Shown here: positions 24,501-34,821 of the stretch, piece by piece
Position numbering within the stretch: the first letter of the stretch is position 1
How the letters are laid out: the number at the start of each line of letters is the position of its first letter
Origin: Vitrella brassicaformis
Taxonomy: Eukaryota; Sar; Vitrellaceae
Assembly (NCBI GenBank): GCA_001179505.1
Contig: CDMY01000688.1
Span: forward strand, 196,332-260,331
Direction of reading: 5' to 3'
DNA: 64,000 nt
Made by a program: the position numbers and the translations under genes
Notes under the pieces: generated by a model
The model's database searches: none
What the model was told of the DNA's origin: nothing
The model's input: the letters and a program-made list of their open reading frames with translations, nothing else

Positions 24501-26484
24501 TCAAGTGGTGGGTGGCCTCACATGTGCGTGGATGAGTGTTCCCGGTCTCGATAGTGCGGGGGCGCCAATGTCGTTTGACAGCAGAGCAATCTCGGCCACC
24601 AGAGCGACGGGAGGGATCCACGCGGCGATGAAAGCCGACGAGAGATTCGTCTCCTCTTGCCTGCATGCATCACATCCATGGCGCACAACACGCAATTAGC
24701 ATGAATGTATGTATCCATCCATGCACCGCACTTGTGCACTCACTCACCTGTATAGGTACCACCACAGATTGTTCATATGTCGGTCGTGCTTCACACCACA
24801 CACCCATCGCAGACCCTTCTGACCCAAACACCACAAAAGCACACGACACAAAGGAGAAGGCAGAACCATTCAGCATGTTCTGGGAGTCTGTCGGCTTCTA
24901 TCCACGTGCAAATTCTGTACCTCGAGGAAGCAGCCTCGGCTGGCCACGACGGCGGTGCGTATCGCGTTTCTGGCGAGCACTGCGAAGCCCAGAGCAAAAA
25001 ACTCATACGAGAAGGGCTCGATGTTGCAGAACATGAGGGCCAGGAAGAGGTCGGCGGCGAAGGTGAAGACGAACGACACCAGCGGCACCAGGTGGAAGGG
25101 GAACGCGAGGCGGGCAGACAGCCGGAAACACAAACTGATCACCTCAAACGCCGCATAGAAGATGACAACGACCCCGATCTGGTGGATCGCCTGATACATC
25201 ATCCAAGATACACACAGAGAAGATGCGAACAGCGGTGGTCCGTTTGACACTTTCGTTGCTTACCGATATCCCTGATTCGCTGAGCAGGTCATAGCACGCT
25301 CCGCCGAGCAGTGAAGGCAGGAAGATGAGCACGAGCGACAGGAACAGCAGGATGGCATCGTCGGATTTCATGTCAGCATCACAGGCCAGCTGACAGCGGG
25401 GCTCCTCACCCTCCTTCCCGCCACCACCGCAAGGATGCAGGAGGCGCCCCACGAGGCCGACGGCCTTGATGCACAAGTCGCGGACTTGACTGAAGCGCTT
25501 CTGCCACTCCTCCGATCCATGCCTGCTCAGCAGCCTCTGCACCGCCGTGTTGTCTCGTGGCGTGCTGTTGGTCGTGTCGACACGCGGCAGGCTGTTGTGT
25601 GCCGCAAGCGACGCCTCCGCATTAAAGATGGGCGAGACGAACTCTCGCGGCCGCGGGATCTTGCTGCGATTGATGAGCAGGTACGATGACCACAGCAAGA
25701 AGCAGATGGCCACGCCGAGGTAGGAGAGGTTGAGGGGAGTCGCTGCATTGTAGTAGATCATCCAGCCGAAGTCCTCCAGTGCCGTCAGGATGATGGCGGG
25801 GATCAGCACCAGCCAAAGGAATGATGTGCAGATGTTCTTGGGTCGGAACATCATGGGCACGGCGACCACAGCGGTGATGTAGTAGAGCATCTCGCACGCG
25901 AACTTGATGTTGTAGCGGTAGGACTGCATCAAGCACAGCCGACCCGACAGGTCCCTGGCTGTGGCCGCCACGACAAGCACGAGGCTCATGATGCTCCCTC
26001 TCCAAAACATCTTGCTGGGCGTCAGGCGGCCTGGGTACCGGATGCCCCACATGAACATGACGGTGAGGTACTGAGCCGGCTTGTAGATCAGCGTGAACTC
26101 CACCGTCTTCGGCACGAACCGCAGAGGGAAGTCAATGTTGCTCACCACGATCAAGCAGTTGACTGCGGCGGCCGTCAGCAGCGCGATGAACAGCAGCCGA
26201 AACGTCACCAGCGACAGGTGGCCACGCAGTGACGCACACAGCCCGCCTTCCCGCCAGTGTTGCTGTGGTTGCCGCTGCGGGCCGAGCCGGCACTGTATGA
26301 CGCAGCAGCGTGTCTCCCATTTGCGCTGGCTGCCGCCTCCTCTGCTTGCTTCGTCTGAGGGCTCGAGCGAGACATCTTGGTCGGCGTGTTTCGCCTGGGC
26401 AAGCTTGACGTGGCCGACAGATGAGGGAGGGAACGAGGGAGAGGCGGACGCCATGGGACGCGAAGACCTGTTGGACGCCTTCAT
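21501..26484 (-). CDS. Large polytopic membrane protein, unknown function
   Basis: Six exons on the minus strand (25264-26484, 24921-25190, 24748-24818, 24522-24660, 22398-24434, 21501-22310) join in phase to 1515 aa. After a ~90-residue Ser/Arg-rich N terminus there are about 11-12 hydrophobic helices in the first ~600 residues, for example LSLVTFRLLFIALLTAAAV, ICTSFLWLVLIPAIILTAL, AILLFLSLVLIFLPSLLG, PFHLVPLVSFVFTFAADLF and MVYAFLALVVLETVEVIAS. A ~850-residue hydrophilic Ser/Thr/Pro-rich, probably cytosolic region follows, then one more helix (LYLFLYLVFAVIFLVSGAI) close to the C terminus. No family is recognised; a transporter, channel or receptor-like scaffold is possible. Upstream in-frame codons reach 26634 without an ATG, so a 5' exon cannot be excluded. 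Confidence 0.8.
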
Positions 26485-26798
26485 CGTTAGCTCAGGCGTC
26501 TCCTCAGGAGAAGCAGCACTCCTGGCTCTCCCAGGCCTCAGTACAGCAGCATGTGAGATCTCCGGACATGCCTTTTGTTTCTCAGGTCCGCCGGTGGCTG
26601 TTGCCTGACTGTGTCGACAGAGGAAGGGAAGCAAAGCACCAGAAACGGGAGGTCAGATCTGTCACAAACAACGATCCAGGCTCGCAGGTTGCGACGATGC
26701 TTGTCAACTGCTGCTTCACTGTGAAAGATCTCCCTGTGCTGCAGTTGACGTGAATCAGCGTGAATTGGGCCCCGATCTATGCATTCCTTACAGATACG
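26485..26798. promoter_or_regulatory. Candidate bidirectional promoter
   Basis: About 314 bp separate the divergent start codons of the membrane-protein gene (minus) and the DUF2237 gene (plus). No known promoter motif was recognised. Part of it may be a 5' UTR exon of the membrane-protein gene. Confidence 0.35.
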
Positions 26799-27683
26799 AT
26801 GAAGCAATTGTTAACCGTTGCCGCTTGCTTCATCACAGCGCTGGCGTCGGCTGCCAGGACTGCACTGCGGAGCCCCCTCTTTGTCAGCAACGCTGCTTCA
26901 ATCCCAAGACCCTCTCGTGAAGCCAGAAGGGCAACCATCACACGAGCAAACGCTGCTCAGAACGTTTGCGGCGGTTCACTTGAGTGCTGCTGCGCAGGTG
27001 GGTGAGCCAGAAAGCAAAGCGGCCTTGATCTATCGCTGGTGGTTGTCCTGCCTGTGTGCACAAACAGAGCCGTATCAGACTGGCTTCTACCGCGATGGAT
27101 ATTGCAACACAGGTAAGGTAGGTAACACATCGATTGATTGATGGCCTGCATGCCTGTTGATGAGTGTGAATCGGATAATACGTCCAATACAGGCCCATCA
27201 GACTTCGGGACACACACCGTCTGCGCGAAGGTAGGAAGTCCTTGATGAGCACGCAGTTTGACTGTTTCTTACAATGTGCGTGTTGTGTACTTTGTGCACA
27301 GGTGACTGACACTTTTCTCCAGTACACCAAGGCGAAAGGCAACAACCTCAGTGATCCGGTGCCGCAATACAACTTTCCTGGCCTGAAGGAAGGGTCGCTG
27401 TGGTGAGCCTTGAAAGCATGAGTCACAAACGGTGCGAATTGAAGCATGCAATGTGTGTCTTCTGTGCAGGTGTCTGTGTGCGTCACGGTGGCTGGAGGCG
27501 CATGAAGCCGGAGTCGCTCCGCCAGTAAAGACACACGAGCACCACCGGTGCTTGTGCATGTTTGGCGCGTGTCTTCAGATATACTTGAAGAGGACTCACA
27601 GCAAGACGCTTGAGACCATTGACATGTCTATCCTGCAGCAGTACGCTCTAGACGCTGGGATTGACGTGGCTGTGCCCTCTTGA
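26799..27683 (+). CDS. Secreted DUF2237-family protein
   Basis: Six exons (26799-26997, 27068-27112, 27193-27230, 27302-27402, 27470-27524, 27579-27683) join in phase to 180 aa. The core matches the DUF2237 family: CCCAG, then EPYQTGFYRDGYCNTGPSD, GTHTVCAKVTDTFLQYTKAKGN, FPGLKEGSLWCLCASRWLEA and AGVAPP. In bacteria this is a ~120-aa stand-alone protein of unknown function. Here it has a hydrophobic N terminus (MKQLLTVAACFITALASA) and a ~45-residue linker, which suggests a signal or bipartite organelle leader. The last intron (27525-27578) is supported because splicing places the family's C-terminal helix (ILQQYALDAG) directly after APP, whereas read-through inserts a Cys/His-rich stretch. All Cys positions of the core are retained. 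Confidence 0.9.
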
Positions 27684-28048
27684 AGAGGATGACGTCATGG
27701 AACGAGGGCATGTCTGACAGTGTAGTGAGTGGATGTACAGTGAGTGTATGTGAATCGATTGAGACTCCCTGTTTTTCTCCTGTGTGCTGTCATTGAATGA
27801 TCTCTTCGCCTGCCAAGAAGCCCGATCACATGCACTGAAGGGATGGATGAGGCGACTGACCACACACGCATACACATACAAGGGGTGGAAGGGGTCGATA
27901 GCTATACAAGTCACACACTGTCTTGTATACAGTGGACCCACGCCATGCCACAGACAGATGTACACGCATTACCCATTGGTCAGTCAATTCACACGCTATG
28001 TGCCGTCCGTCCGACCGGTCGTCATGAGCACATGCGGACCGGGTGGCA
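27684..28048. other. Convergent intergenic spacer
   Basis: This ~365-bp space between the 3' ends of the DUF2237 gene and the FHA-RING gene shows no supported coding sequence, repeat or structure beyond short CA tracts. Confidence 0.5.
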
Positions 28049-30485
28049 TCACGAGTACTTGAGGAACAGCAGCAGCCTATCCTTGACATCGCCAGGAGTC
28101 TTGAGCAAATAGCGGCGACCCGGCGCGTATGAACTGGACACACGGGCAGGACATGTGGCGTGTCGAGGTGAGAAACGTCGCCAGTGTGTGTGTGCTTACG
28201 AGTCGAGCTCCAGGTTGCCAGCCGCGATGCGCAGCTGCTTCTCAGATGCCCCGTGGATCCACTGCTCACTCAGGCCTGCACATACAGGCACTCAGACACA
28301 ACACAGACATCCTTCATTCGGCCATATTGTAGAGCGACGCCATCGCTCCTACCGACGAGCTCGCAGTAGAGTGTCCTCGCCTCCGCCCCCTCGTACTTCG
28401 ACACGCCGCCACTGAACCTGACTCATACGCACACACATGGCTTCGCGTGTGCATCTGCCTGTCTATGCGGCCTTACGTCTGTTTCTGTTTTCTGTTCCAT
28501 ATGTTGCCGATGGACAGGAACTGCTGGTGCTTCCTCTTGGCCCTCTCGACCTGCCTCCGCAGCTTCGCGCACTCTGAGTGCGTCGCATCCAACAGCAACA
28601 CACGACATACACAAACACGATGAGTCAGAGATCTTGTGCGTGGTCCCATCCATGTCCACGTCTCTCGGCCCTTTGTGTCAGCCCTGACCCACCGTTCTCC
28701 TCCTTCTCTCTCCTATCGACCACCTGCTTCTGACCTGAGAAGGAGAAAGAGAGTATCGTACGCTCACAGATGTGAAAGTGTGCATATGGTCAGTGGCAAA
28801 TACGGTTCTTGAAGTCTTTGAGTTCCTCCTCGGTCAGCGAAGTCGCCACGCTCTTCGATATGATGTTGTCCAAACTGACGTTGCCCACCGGCACACGTGT
28901 GACGGCCTGCCTGCACTGCGGGCACTCCTTCTTCTTGGCGCTCCGCAGCCAATCCTCAAGGCAAGAACGGCAAAATGAGTGGCCTGCACGATGGATGCAC
29001 AAAGACACACATCGGCATCGGTAGGTCGAGAAATCTCCATCTCTCTCTGTCTGTCTGTCTGCCTGTGACGTACCACACTCGGTGGTAGCGGCCTTTACGA
29101 TGACTTCCATGCACACGCAGCACTTGAGCTCATCGGCCACGTCCGATGCCGCCGCCTCCGCCGCCCTCTTCTTCTTGGCTGCTTCCAGGTTCTTGTCATA
29201 CTCATCATCTACACACATAGAAGAGACACACACAGACACATGGAAGCACAGCCCCGCTGGCCTCGCGTGGCCTTCCCTGAATGTGTGTGTTGCTGTCACC
29301 GACCGAAGAAGATGTCGTCATTGTCGAGGTCTATGGGTGGGGCGAACAGGTCATCATCTGACTGGTGGGCGGGCTCGGCAGCAGCAGCAGCAGATTCGGG
29401 GGGAGGGACGGGGGCGGGGGGCTCAGGAGCGACGGACGACTCGGCATCTGGATGCAGATCCATATCCTGTGGCTCACTAGCAGCGGCCACCGCAGCAGCA
29501 GCCGTCTCGTGTTCCTCCATCTGTCTGGTCCGGACGTTATCGGCGTGGCTGGCCGCCGGCTGCTCCACTGCCGTTGCCTCCCGCCTCCCCGCCTCCAGCC
29601 GACGGCGCTTCAACACCTCCTGAGACCTGCATGCGACACACAACACAACCCACCCAACACACGGATCCATTTGCCGTCCATGTGTCCCCTTTTCTCTGTG
29701 CAAATCTCACTCATCAGCGTCTGTGTGAGCTGCAGCAGCGGGTTGCTCCTGTGGGTGGGGTGCAGACGCAGGCGCGGCGGGCTGCGCAGCGGGCGCCTCT
29801 GCGGGTGGCTGTGGATGTGGTTGGGCGGTCTCGTCGATACGATAGTTGGCTGCAGTGGCTAACGATAGGTGGGGGGGTAGCTGGGGGTGGCGCGAAAACA
29901 TGAAGACGTACTCAAACTCAGGGGGCTGCAGACACGGGCAACAGAGGGACACAGACAGACACACAGATTCCTGGCCCTCCGTCCATCCCCGACGCATATG
30001 GTGTTTCTTGCCGACCTGAATGGTGTTGGTACCGAACACGACAACATCTCCCTCACGCAGCTCCCTCGTCCCGCCCCCCACCTCCCTCCCATTCACCAGC
30101 ACACCGTTCATCGACCGCTTCTCGCCGTCACCGTCAACAATGGTCCACCGGCAGCCGCCGCCGTCCATACTGGTGCGGGTGATGAGAGCATGATGGCGGC
30201 TGATCATGGCCACAAACTTGGTGGAGGTGATGACGACATGGTTGAGCGACGAGCGGCCGATCCGGGTGCTGTCCCTGCTCAGGTCGATGGTCAGGGGAAT
30301 GCCGCAACTGTAGAGGAGGAAAATGCACAGAGGGATGAATCGTTTGTATTCAGCTTCATCATCACCGTGCCCTTCTCGTGTATGTGTTGTCACCTGGGGA
30401 AGGAAGTGGCGAGAAGGAATAGATATGCGGACTCATTGCTGCCGGCGGCGGCACTGCTGCCGGCGGCGGCACTGCTGCTCGCCAT
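28049..30485 (-). CDS. FHA-RING E3 ubiquitin ligase (RNF8/CHFR-like architecture)
   Basis: Eleven exons on the minus strand (30394-30485, 30016-30307, 29711-29925, 29304-29626, 29074-29208, 28804-28983, 28693-28734, 28477-28573, 28353-28417, 28200-28275, 28049-28133) join in phase to 533 aa. Residues ~20-130 are an FHA domain: IPLTIDLSRDSTRIGRSSLNHVVI, then the SRHH signature, a GVLVNG loop and LREGDVVVFG. A ~170-residue Ala/Pro/Gln/Glu-rich linker follows with an acidic DDDLFAPPIDLDNDDIFFG motif. A C3HC4 RING follows (CCVCMEV, ECGHSFCRSCLEDWL, KKKECPQCRQ). The C terminus is basic and helical (RRQVERAKRKHQQF). FHA domains bind phosphothreonine and RING domains recruit E2 enzymes. Known FHA-RING proteins act in DNA-damage or mitotic checkpoints, so a nuclear signalling role is inferred. 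Order FHA then RING with a long C-terminal tail fits neither RNF8 nor CHFR exactly. Confidence 0.9.
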
Positions 30486-30671
30486 CACATCACTCCTTCC
30501 AGCACAGGCAATGAATCTCCATCACGAGCAAATCATGAGCCCTCCTTTGTCCGTGGGATCATTGCCATGCCTTCCCTCTTTGAAATCTCTCCTTCCCTGC
30601 TAGCGAGCTTTTTCTGCGAGCTTGGAAGAGCTGACTCGGAGGGCGTCGCCAGTCAAGCCTGACGGTTCACA
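30486..30671. promoter_or_regulatory. Candidate bidirectional promoter
   Basis: Only 186 bp separate the divergent start codons of the FHA-RING gene (minus) and the 138-aa gene (plus). No motif is recognised with confidence. Confidence 0.4.
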
Positions 30672-31397
30672 ATGGCGGCTGCTCGGCAGGAGACCATTTT
30701 CATGCCAGAGTCACAAGAGGACATCGTGGGATACGGCAGGGAGGTGAGAATCGTGTGCTGAGGTCCCATCACGCAGACGAGCATGATGCATGCGCCATGC
30801 GCCTGTTTTGTGCAGGACGTGATAGCCATGGCGGCGCTGCTGCTGAACGGGACGAAGCGGTGGATGATCCTGTCAGACAAACGCATTGAATCCTGGGAGG
30901 CCGCCACCGACCAGGACGAGGTGGGCCAGGCACAGACAGACCAACACACCATGCAACGCCACCTGGAGTGTGGTGTGTCATCAGCCTGTTGCGGTGATGG
31001 AGACCGCCAAGATCACCAAGGCAGTCGGTACACACACAGACGCTCGCAGAAAGAACAAGGCGGCATTAGTACTATGGCATGGCACTTTTTTGTGTGGTTT
31101 GATGGTCGGTTGATTGTTTGGCTGCAGCTGATATCCACGCCGAGGACCCCTCCCTCTATGTGGAGGCGGGCGACGACAAGTGGACCATCGTCGTGTACTC
31201 GAAGGAAGGCAGGGCCACACACGACGAGAAATCAAAGGTCAGTGACTAAGGCGAGCACCGCAACAATCATCCAGAGACCTGTCTGTCTGCCTGCCTGCCT
31301 TGCTCACCAGGAGCTCTTCAGGTGGATGGCGGGTCTCAAGAAGAAAGGGGGCGTGCACGTCGACGAGAAGCCGGCCGAGGCCGACTCTGCGGTCTAG
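30672..31397 (+). CDS. Hypothetical small protein, 138 aa
   Basis: Five exons (30672-30743, 30816-30920, 30985-31027, 31128-31237, 31311-31397) join in phase. The protein starts MAAARQETIFMPESQEDI and contains a compact alpha/beta pattern (AALLLNGTKRWMILSDKRIESW, ADIHAEDPSLYVEAGDDKWTIVVYSKEGRATHDEKSK) followed by a Lys-rich C terminus (FRWMAGLKKKGG). No signal peptide or membrane segment is visible. I do not recognise the family. The WTIVVYSKEGRA strand-turn-strand could belong to a PH-like or profilin-like small fold, but that is a guess. It shares a short divergent promoter with the FHA-RING ligase gene. Confidence 0.78.
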
Positions 31398-32088
31398 CTT
31401 AGGTCTAGAGAAAGGCCTGAGGCCAGGCCTACCTTGGTGTGCCTGTCCCTCCGTCGGGCCGTCCTCTGTTCTGGGTCGATGGGTGGGCGTGCGCGTTTTT
31501 CCCGCTTGGTGTACAAAGAAAGCAGCGATCCGATCCGTGTCAGTCAGTCAGTGAGGGACGACCATGGCGTGTTTGTGCGATTCCCTCACTGATGTGATAG
31601 GGAGGTAGCCAGGTGGTCCAGGGATGGATGGATGGGTGGACGAGTGAGTGTCCGGATGACTTCACAGGCGGGGCATACACATCTGCCGCGTTGGAGTTTT
31701 GTATCTGTGCCGCACAGGTATATACGTGCGCGTGAACGTGTGTGTGTGTGTATGTGTGTGTGTGTGCGTGTGTATGTGTGTATGTGTGTGTGTGTGTGTG
31801 TGTTGTGTACAGCGGTCGCTGATGCGTCAGTCAAGTGTGCGTGCCGCTGTCTTGCTCTCCCCCTCTCTGATTCCGGCTCAGCTTCCCTCTCTGCCTCTCT
31901 CTCCCTCTTCGTATTGTGTGTGTGTCGGCGTGTTCTGTGTGGACCAAATGCATAGAGACTGTGTGTGGCGACGAATACACATGCAATTGATGCCCCTTTC
32001 TCCCCTCCCGACAAGCCGGAACCACCCGTCCTTCGTCTTGCGTGGCCAGACGTTCTACGGTGGCCAGGACGGGGCGCGAGCTCGGGTG
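31398..32088. other. Intergenic region with GT microsatellite
   Basis: A ~65-bp GT/ATGT microsatellite lies around 31736-31802 and a CT-rich tract follows. No supported exon; the 3' end presumably holds the carotenoid oxygenase promoter. Confidence 0.6.
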
Positions 32089-34415
32089 ATGAGTCTCTTC
32101 ACGGTTGCTCTGCCTGCGCTGCTGTTTTGCCAGCTGCAAAGCACAAACTGCCTCAGTGCCCCTCCGTCTGCCTCTTTGGACCCCGAGCGAAAGAGATCTG
32201 CTTCGGCAGCCGAGGGTATCATGGCGGCTGGTGGAGGCAATGAGACGTCCTACTGGTTCAGCGACAAGGCATCGTCGACGCCTCAGCCCATCTTGGAGAG
32301 CATTCGTTCATCGCCGCCTCACTCTCTGGTCAAGGGAGGCTGGGAGCCACTTGAGGACCATGAACTGTAAGTGAAGAGCATGCATGGGACACTGACACGG
32401 TGTTTCTGCTTCTGTGTCTGTCTGTCTGTCTGTCTGTCTGCAGGTATGAGGTCCCTCCCGAGAGCATCACCGGCGAGCTGCCATCAGGGCTGAGAGGAAC
32501 GCACTTTGTCAACGGGTCGGGCAGGATCAGGTATGCACTGCAGAGATCCACCCACACAGCATCAACATCGCTCATCGCCTTTCTCTCTGTATGTCAGGCT
32601 CGGCGGCATGCGCTACGGCCACTGGTTTGACGGCGACGGCTTCATCGCTGCGCTCAGCCTCACGGGCGACGGCAGGGCCTTCTTCCAGTCAAAATACATC
32701 AGGACGAAGCGGTACCTGGCTCAGGAGAAGATCGGCGGCGGCAGTGCGGGGAGGCTGGCCGTGAGGGCGGCGTGGACCAACAGACCGGGGGGCATCCTCG
32801 GCAACATGTGAGCAGCTGAGGCGCCACAGCTGAACGGGCATGCACCCGGTTGCTGTGTGTGTGTGAAGATTTCGTCTGCCGACCAACCCGAGCAACACGG
32901 CCGTCCTGTACTACGACGACAAGCTGCTGGCCTTGTGCGAGGGCGGCCTACCATTCCAGGTGGACCCGTACACCCTCCGGTCAACCGGCAACGACACAGG
33001 CGACTACACCTTCGGCGGGGCCGTCACGCAGACATTCAGGTACACATACACTTGGCATGATGTAAGCTGACGCTTCGTTGGGTCACTCCTATCTGTGTTG
33101 GCTGCAGCGCCCACTACAAGCAAGACCCGGCCACCGGCTACGTCTACAACTTTGGTGTGGACTTCGCCAACGCCAAGATGACCATCTTCAAGACCGCCCC
33201 GCCTCACACGGCAGGCGAGCCGGGCAAGACAGACACGGCACACATCGCACTCGGCAGTTTCATGCCCTTCGTGCACGACTTCGCCATCACCGAGAACTAC
33301 GTCGTCGTGTTGTTCCCTGCGTATGGCGTGGAGCGGCAGTGGATGCTGGCCCTGCTGCTGGGGTGGGGGACGTTCGGGCACTCATACGAATGGAGCGAAG
33401 ATAGAGGTAAAAGAGTCGGACAGACAAGAAGGCTCGGCAAATGGTTGCCTGTCCTGTGTGTCAGGGAGTCGTGTGGTGGTGCTCAAGAAGAGCGACCTCT
33501 CCGTCGCGGCCGACTTCAAGACGCCAGCAATCTCTTTTTATCACGTGGCCAATGCCTTCGAGGACCCCAAGAACAACAGCACCATCAAGCTGCACATCGC
33601 CAAACACGCCAACGGCCAGAGAGAAGTGGTGCGCAGACACACACACACATAGAGAGAGAGAGACAAGCGATAGATCCACACGTGACCCACATGGCGCCTC
33701 CCTCCCTCTCTGTCTGTCTGTCTGTCTGTCTGTCTGTCATGGATCAGGTGGAGAAGTTCCTGTCGAGTCCCCAGCTGGAGCAGTTCACACACGGACATGT
33801 GCCCATTTTGCATGAGCTGGACATCAGCCTCTCAGAGAAGAGCATCCTCCGCATCGAACCCCTCACGTCGCCCTCGGGGGCCACCAAGGCCCTGCAGGGA
33901 GAGTACCCCACCATCAACAATGCCATGACCGGCAAACCAAACAGGTACACGTCCAGTAGACAAAGCCCATCGCTATCTCAGTCCCGCGAATGGTTTGTCT
34001 GCCCCTTTCTCTGCCCAGGTACATCTATCAGGCGTGTTTCGAAGACGAATCGACAGCCAGTGGCCACGTCCAGTTCTTCAATGCGATCCAGAAGGTCGAT
34101 CTGCGCGGCGAGTCCTGGCAAATCTACAGTTTTGGGCCCTACAGAGCGCCGCATGAGGCCTACTTCATCGCGCGGGAGGGCTCCAAGGCCGAGGACGACG
34201 GCTGGCTGCTGGTGCCCGTGTACAACGGGTACCAGCACATCAACGAGTATTGCATTTTCGACGCCGCCGACGTCGCCAAGGGACCTGTTTCGACGATATC
34301 GCTGCCGCACCACTTCCCCTACACCTTCCACGGCACGTTTGTGCGCGACCCCAAGGTACCCGACGAGCTGCTCAAGGGCAAGGGGGAGGCGGCGCTGGCT
34401 CAGACAGTCAGCTGA
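32089..34415 (+). CDS. Carotenoid cleavage oxygenase (CCD/RPE65 family)
   Basis: Eight exons (32089-32366, 32444-32530, 32598-32807, 32869-33039, 33108-33406, 33465-33628, 33748-33944, 34019-34415) join in phase to 600 aa, the usual size. The four iron-binding histidines are all seen: AHYKQDP (~251), MPFVHDFAITENYVV (~305), FYHVANAFED (~375) and FPYTFHGTF (~573). The N-terminal GTHFVNGSGRIR, RYGHWFDGDGF and C-terminal DDGWLLVPVYNG blocks are also typical. A hydrophobic N terminus (LFTVALPALLFCQL) suggests a signal or bipartite plastid leader. These non-heme iron enzymes split carotenoid double bonds with O2, giving apocarotenoids; the substrate here is unknown. Intron 1 and intron 6 contain GTCT/CTGT repeats immediately before their acceptors. 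Confidence 0.95.
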
Positions 34416-34821
34416 GTGGGCAGATTCTGTTCATCTCATTTTTCGTGTTTGTGGCTTTTATACGTTGAGCGCTTGAGGAAAGACGGGCGGACAGATAGAT
34501 AGGTTGGGTGTGTGTGTGTGTGTGTGTGGTCAAGTTTCTGGGTTCTGTGCCCTTTGCACTGATTGATTGATTGTGTGTCTTTTCGCGCTTTATCCTGTGG
34601 AGCTGTTGTTGTGCCATGATTGTAGACAGCCTTTCCATGTGGTTCTTCGTCGACTCACTGTGTACGGGCCATCACCACCTTAGCACTCATCACACTTGGC
34701 ACGGTCCCGTTCGGAGAATGATACGGCTGCATCCAAAAAGGGGAAGGGAGAGATCTGCATGCTTCAAGCTCGCTGTTCTTCGATCCCGCGAGGAGAAATA
34801 TTTTGAGCTTCTGCTGTCAGA
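34416..34821. other. Intergenic spacer
   Basis: A ~405-bp gap with a short GT microsatellite near 34508-34528 and no supported coding sequence. It should contain the 3' UTR of the oxygenase and the promoter of the coiled-coil gene. Confidence 0.5.
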
